From Burkholderiaceae bacterium (GTDB taxonomy: Bacteria > Pseudomonadota > Gammaproteobacteria > Burkholderiales > Burkholderiaceae_C), in assembly GCA_023260355.1 (NCBI GenBank), contig JALQVJ010000156.1:1-10052 (forward strand): a stretch of DNA of 10,052 bases. The letters run 5' to 3'. The notes beneath the pieces were generated by a model that saw nothing but the letters and a program-made list of their open reading frames with translations, did no database searches and was not told where the DNA came from. Below, one piece after another: positions 8,073 through 10,052 of this stretch. The position numbers were made by a program, and so were the translations under genes. The stretch's first letter is position 1, and each line of letters opens with the position of its first letter.

Positions 8073-8123
8073 GCACGAATCGGCGATTTCCCAGCATGAA
8101 TGGCACTCGGCGCGCACGAATCG
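8073..8123 (-). promoter_or_regulatory. Three direct repeats, predicted RcoM/LytTR operator of the cox operon
   Basis: Read toward coxM the repeats are CGATTCGTGC (8123-8114), CCATTCATGC (8103-8094) and CGATTCGTGC (8082-8073). They share the core ATTC(G/A)TGC and start 20 and 21 bp apart, putting them on one DNA face. Burkholderia RcoM is known to bind three direct repeats 21 bp apart on centre, with a TTnnnG core as I recall it; each copy here contains TTCGTG or TTCATG, which fits. The RcoM-like gene is immediately upstream. Binding itself is inferred. Confidence 0.65.
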
Positions 8124-8130
8124 TGCGCGC
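8110..8130. repeat. Perfect 10-bp inverted repeat with one-base centre
   Basis: GCGCGCACGA, A, TCGTGCGCGC: a perfect dyad that overlaps the operator repeat farthest from coxM. As RNA it could form a 9-bp stem with a three-base loop. No T-run follows on either strand, so a standard intrinsic terminator is not supported; it may be an operator half of its own or attenuate read-through from the regulator gene. Confidence 0.6.
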
Positions 8131-8178
8131 ACCCAAAACGCCTGCTAAGGGAAAACACTTAGAAGAATGTGTTGGGGC

Positions 8179-8910
8179 TCAGAGGCCCAAGGCTTGCTTG
8201 AGCTTGGCCTGAATGCTGCGAGACACCGCGATCCGTTCCATGTCCTTGCAGGCCATGCGCAGGTAGGTGCGGTTTTCGGATTTGTCCACCCCTTCGACCC
8301 ACCGCAGATTGACCAAAAAGCGGCGGTGCACCCGCATGAATTTGTTGGGGTCTAGGCGTGCCTCGAGGTCGCCAATGCTGAGGTTGGATGCATGCAGGCC
8401 CTTGGCCGTCGCGACGCGGGTGCTGTGGCCATGCGATTCAATGCATTGCACATCGTCGACTTCGACAAAATGCACCTTGGCACCGCTGATCAGCGGGATG
8501 CGGCCGAGCTGCCGAACAGGTTTGCCCTTGGGCGGCGGGGGCGCGGCAGGTGCTTCCTGCGTGGCCTCTGTGAGGGCCGTGACGTCATGAAAGACCAACA
8601 CGTAACCCGTGACCTCTTGCGCCTCATTGGTCAGTCGGCTCAAGCGAATCAGCAACATCTGCTCAGGGATGTTGATGATCATCGTCATCGGCGCCGCATG
8701 GGCTGCCATGGCGTTGGACGCGTCTGCTTGGTCGATCAAAAAGTTGATCTTCGCGCGGCTGGGCTCGGGGTGAAATGCTGTGACCAGTTGGTTGAACGGC
8801 TGCTTGCTGTCCACTGGGAGCACCGCGCGCGCGTAGTCGTTCATGGCGACGACCTGGTGCTGTGCATTGAGATGGATGATGCCGGTCTCGAGCTTTTCGA
8901 ACGCGTACAT
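8179..8910 (-). CDS. rcoM: RcoM-like PAS-LytTR transcription regulator, predicted heme CO sensor
   Basis: This 243-residue single-component regulator has an N-terminal PAS domain (about 7-115), a Pro-rich linker (EAPAAPPPPKGKP, 119-131) and a C-terminal LytTR DNA-binding domain (about 138-240) with the typical FMRVHRRFLVNL at 191-202. RcoM binds heme in the PAS domain and activates cox genes when CO binds. From memory of Burkholderia RcoM-2, its heme ligands are His74 and Met104, with Cys94 used in the ferric state. Here FHPEPSR gives His47 and PMTMIINIP gives Met77, the same 30-residue separation, but the residue at the Cys position is Ala67 and the PAS domain has no Cys. ATG at 8910 is chosen; TTG at 8943 would add 11 residues and a longer N-cap. 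Neither has a clear ribosome site. It differs from Oligotropha CoxC/CoxH, which join LytTR to membrane MHYT domains. Confidence 0.85.
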   Translation of the reverse strand: MYAFEKLETGIIHLNAQHQVVAMNDYARAVLPVDSKQPFNQLVTAFHPEPSRAKINFLIDQADASNAMAAHAAPMTMIINIPEQMLLIRLSRLTNEAQEVTGYVLVFHDVTALTEATQEAPAAPPPPKGKPVRQLGRIPLISGAKVHFVEVDDVQCIESHGHSTRVATAKGLHASNLSIGDLEARLDPNKFMRVHRRFLVNLRWVEGVDKSENRTYLRMACKDMERIAVSRSIQAKLKQALGL

Positions 8911-8943
8911 CGGCGAGTGCGTAGCGGAGGAGAGTGGCGGCAA

Positions 8944-9223
8944 GGCAGGCGTCCAGTGAGAAATTCAGCCCACACATTAGCGTGAATAGAGGGATTTCTC
9001 AAGCGGGACTGATACCAATGCGACGCGCAAGTGAAGGGCGCATCGCCGCGCAAACCCAGCGCGTGACACCGGTCGCCCTCGCATGGCACCGCTACCGTGT
9101 CCGACGCACAAGCCCACGCGACAGGCGGGCCTGCGCATTGCGTCTAAGCTTGCCGTCGTCTCGCGCCGCCTCGCCGCACATGCGTCGGCAGGCTTTGTTA
9201 TTGACAAGCTCGAAGGAATATTG
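8944..9223. other. Intergenic region between divergent regulator and ThDP-enzyme gene
   Basis: About 280 bases without a supported gene. The left part holds the candidate rcoM promoter. Open frames crossing the rest are Arg/Pro/Ala-rich and look like GC-driven shadows. No second set of the three ~21-bp-spaced repeats is visible; a lone related TTCACG (minus strand, 8986-8981) has no phased partners. No convincing -10/-35 pair is seen for the plus-strand gene. Confidence 0.5.
8974..9002 (-). promoter_or_regulatory. Candidate promoter of the rcoM-like gene
   Basis: TTGAGA (9002-8997; 5/6 match to TTGACA), a 17-bp spacer, then TAATGT (8979-8974; 3/6). The predicted start of transcription near 8967 is upstream of both possible start codons. 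This suggests the regulator has its own promoter, independent of the cox promoter. Confidence 0.4.
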
Positions 9224-10036
9224 ATGGCCAAGATGTCCGGTCGTTCAGCGTTTTTGGCGCTGCTCAAAGATGAAGGGGTCACCCATTTGTTCGGCAACCC
9301 GGGTACCACAGAGTTGCCGATCATGTACGCGCTGGAAGAGCACCCCGATTTGCAGTTCGTGATGGGCATGCAAGAGAGCGTGGTCGTGTCTATGGCCGAT
9401 GGGTTCAGTCGCGCCTCAGGCCAGTTGGTGGCCGCCAATGTCCATGTGGCACCGGGTCTGGGCAACGCCATGGGCGCGCTTTACAACGCCAAGTTCACAG
9501 GCACCCCCATGATCCTGACCGCTGGCCAACAAGAGCAAGGCCACGGCCTCATGGAGCCCATGCTCTACGACCCGCTCGTGCGCATGGCAGAGCCATTGGT
9601 CAAGTGGGCGATCGAAGTGACGCGTCTTGAGGATTTACCGCGCATCATTCGCCGCGCAGCCAAGATCGCCCGCACCCCGCCGACCGGGCCAGTGTTCATC
9701 TCATTGCCTGGCGACATCTTGAACGCTGAGGTCGAACTGGACCTGGGCACACGCACCGTGGTGGACGCGCGGGTGGTGCCGAGCGCGTCGGCCATTGCGA
9801 ATCTGGCGCAACGCTTGCTCGCTGCACAGAACCCAGTCATCGTCGTGGGTGACGAGGTGGTGAAGAGTGATGCGCTGCAAGAGGCCGCCGATTTCGCAGC
9901 CGCTTTGGGTTGCCCCGTGTACCAACAAACGGTGCCATATGGCGCCCATTTTTTATCCGAACACCCCTGTTTCATGGGCGCCCTCACGCGCCACCAAGTG
10001 GAAGACTCAAGCTTAATAATGTCACACTTAAAATAA
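9224..10036 (+). pseudogene. Truncated ThDP-dependent enzyme, benzoylformate decarboxylase/acetolactate synthase-like
   Basis: The family (benzoylformate decarboxylase, acetolactate synthase and relatives) normally has about 530-600 residues; here the frame stops after 270. The N-terminal ThDP pyrimidine-binding domain (about 5-170) is intact: FGNPGTTELP (23-32), the cofactor-activating Glu51 in GMQESVVVSMADG, and NVHVAPGLGNAMGAL (72-86) with His74 aligned to the active-site His of benzoylformate decarboxylase. The middle domain starts near 188 (VVVGDE at 207-211) and is recognisable to ALTRHQVE (253-260); residues 261-270 resemble nothing in the family. The C-terminal pyrophosphate-binding domain is missing. 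The break coincides with a sharp fall in GC. ATG at 9224 has a GAAGGA site; the open frame from 9083 is unsupported. The substrate is unknown and no link to CO metabolism is evident. The truncation may be an artefact of the source sequence. Confidence 0.75.
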
Positions 10037-10052
10037 GAAGTAGAAATATGTT
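10007..10052. other. AT-rich foreign tail starting at a HindIII site
   Basis: From AAGCTT (10009-10014) to the window end, 10 of 44 bases are G or C, against roughly 60% elsewhere. The change interrupts the ThDP-enzyme frame. No inverted repeat or transposase sequence can be recognised in so short a stretch. It is either the edge of an inserted element or a junction of two unrelated fragments joined at HindIII or in assembly. Confidence 0.6.

Noticed and set aside
8140..8178. Possible terminator after the rcoM-like gene (AACAC...GTGTT and CTAAG...CTTAG pairs)
   Set aside because: Stems are only 5 bp with loops of 8-10 bases and lack a proper U-tract.
7088..8212. Plus-strand open frame of 374 codons across coxM and its upstream region
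   Set aside because: It runs antisense to the intact coxM and through the control region, with no recognisable domain or ribosome site.
9146..9151. Second HindIII site (AAGCTT) in the intergenic region
   Set aside because: Composition and gene context are continuous across it, so there is no sign of a junction there.
9201..9206. Perfect TTGACA -35 hexamer before the ThDP enzyme gene
   Set aside because: A -10 at the required distance would fall on the start codon, so it cannot drive this gene from its ATG.
9083..9223. 47-residue upstream extension of the ThDP enzyme
   Set aside because: No similarity to the family, and a good ribosome site precedes the ATG at 9224.
1..10052. CRISPR array, tRNA, rRNA or complete insertion sequence
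   Set aside because: No spaced identical repeats of CRISPR length, no clover-leaf or rRNA segments and no transposase were seen.

Overview
The window looks like a piece of a GC-rich betaproteobacterial genome, probably Burkholderiales and perhaps Comamonadaceae. That placement is an inference from base composition, codon use and the flavour of the proteins; no marker gene is present. Almost all of it is one aerobic carbon monoxide dehydrogenase (cox) operon on the minus strand, together with its likely CO-sensing regulator.

Layout in transcription order (right to left): an RcoM-type PAS-LytTR regulator (8179-8910); a 215-bp control region; coxM (FAD subunit), coxS (2x[2Fe-2S] subunit), coxL (Mo-Cu catalytic subunit), coxG (membrane-recruitment protein), coxD (MoxR-type AAA+ ATPase), coxE (VWA protein), coxF (XdhC-family maturation protein) and a mocA-like molybdopterin nucleotidyltransferase that runs off the left edge. 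Gaps between the cox genes are 1-26 nt, so they are very probably one transcript. CoxL carries the form I active-site loop AYRCSFR, so this is predicted to be a true CO dehydrogenase and not a form II paralogue. CoxMSL oxidises CO, CoxG links the enzyme to the membrane, CoxD/E/F build the [CuSMoO2] site, and the MocA-like enzyme makes the cytosine dinucleotide cofactor.

The most interesting part is regulatory. The PAS-LytTR protein keeps the His and Met that ligate heme in Burkholderia RcoM, at the same 30-residue separation, but has no Cys in its PAS domain, so the usual ferric heme thiolate ligand is missing. Between it and coxM lie three direct repeats with core ATTC(G/A)TGC, 20 and 21 bp apart. 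This matches the three-site, ~21-bp-spaced arrangement known for RcoM, and a possible -35 element follows immediately.

On the right, a divergent plus-strand gene (9224-10036) encodes the first ~260 residues of a benzoylformate decarboxylase-like ThDP enzyme. It then breaks abruptly into a ~45-bp AT-rich tail that begins at a HindIII site. This is either an insertion boundary or, more likely, a cloning or assembly chimera.
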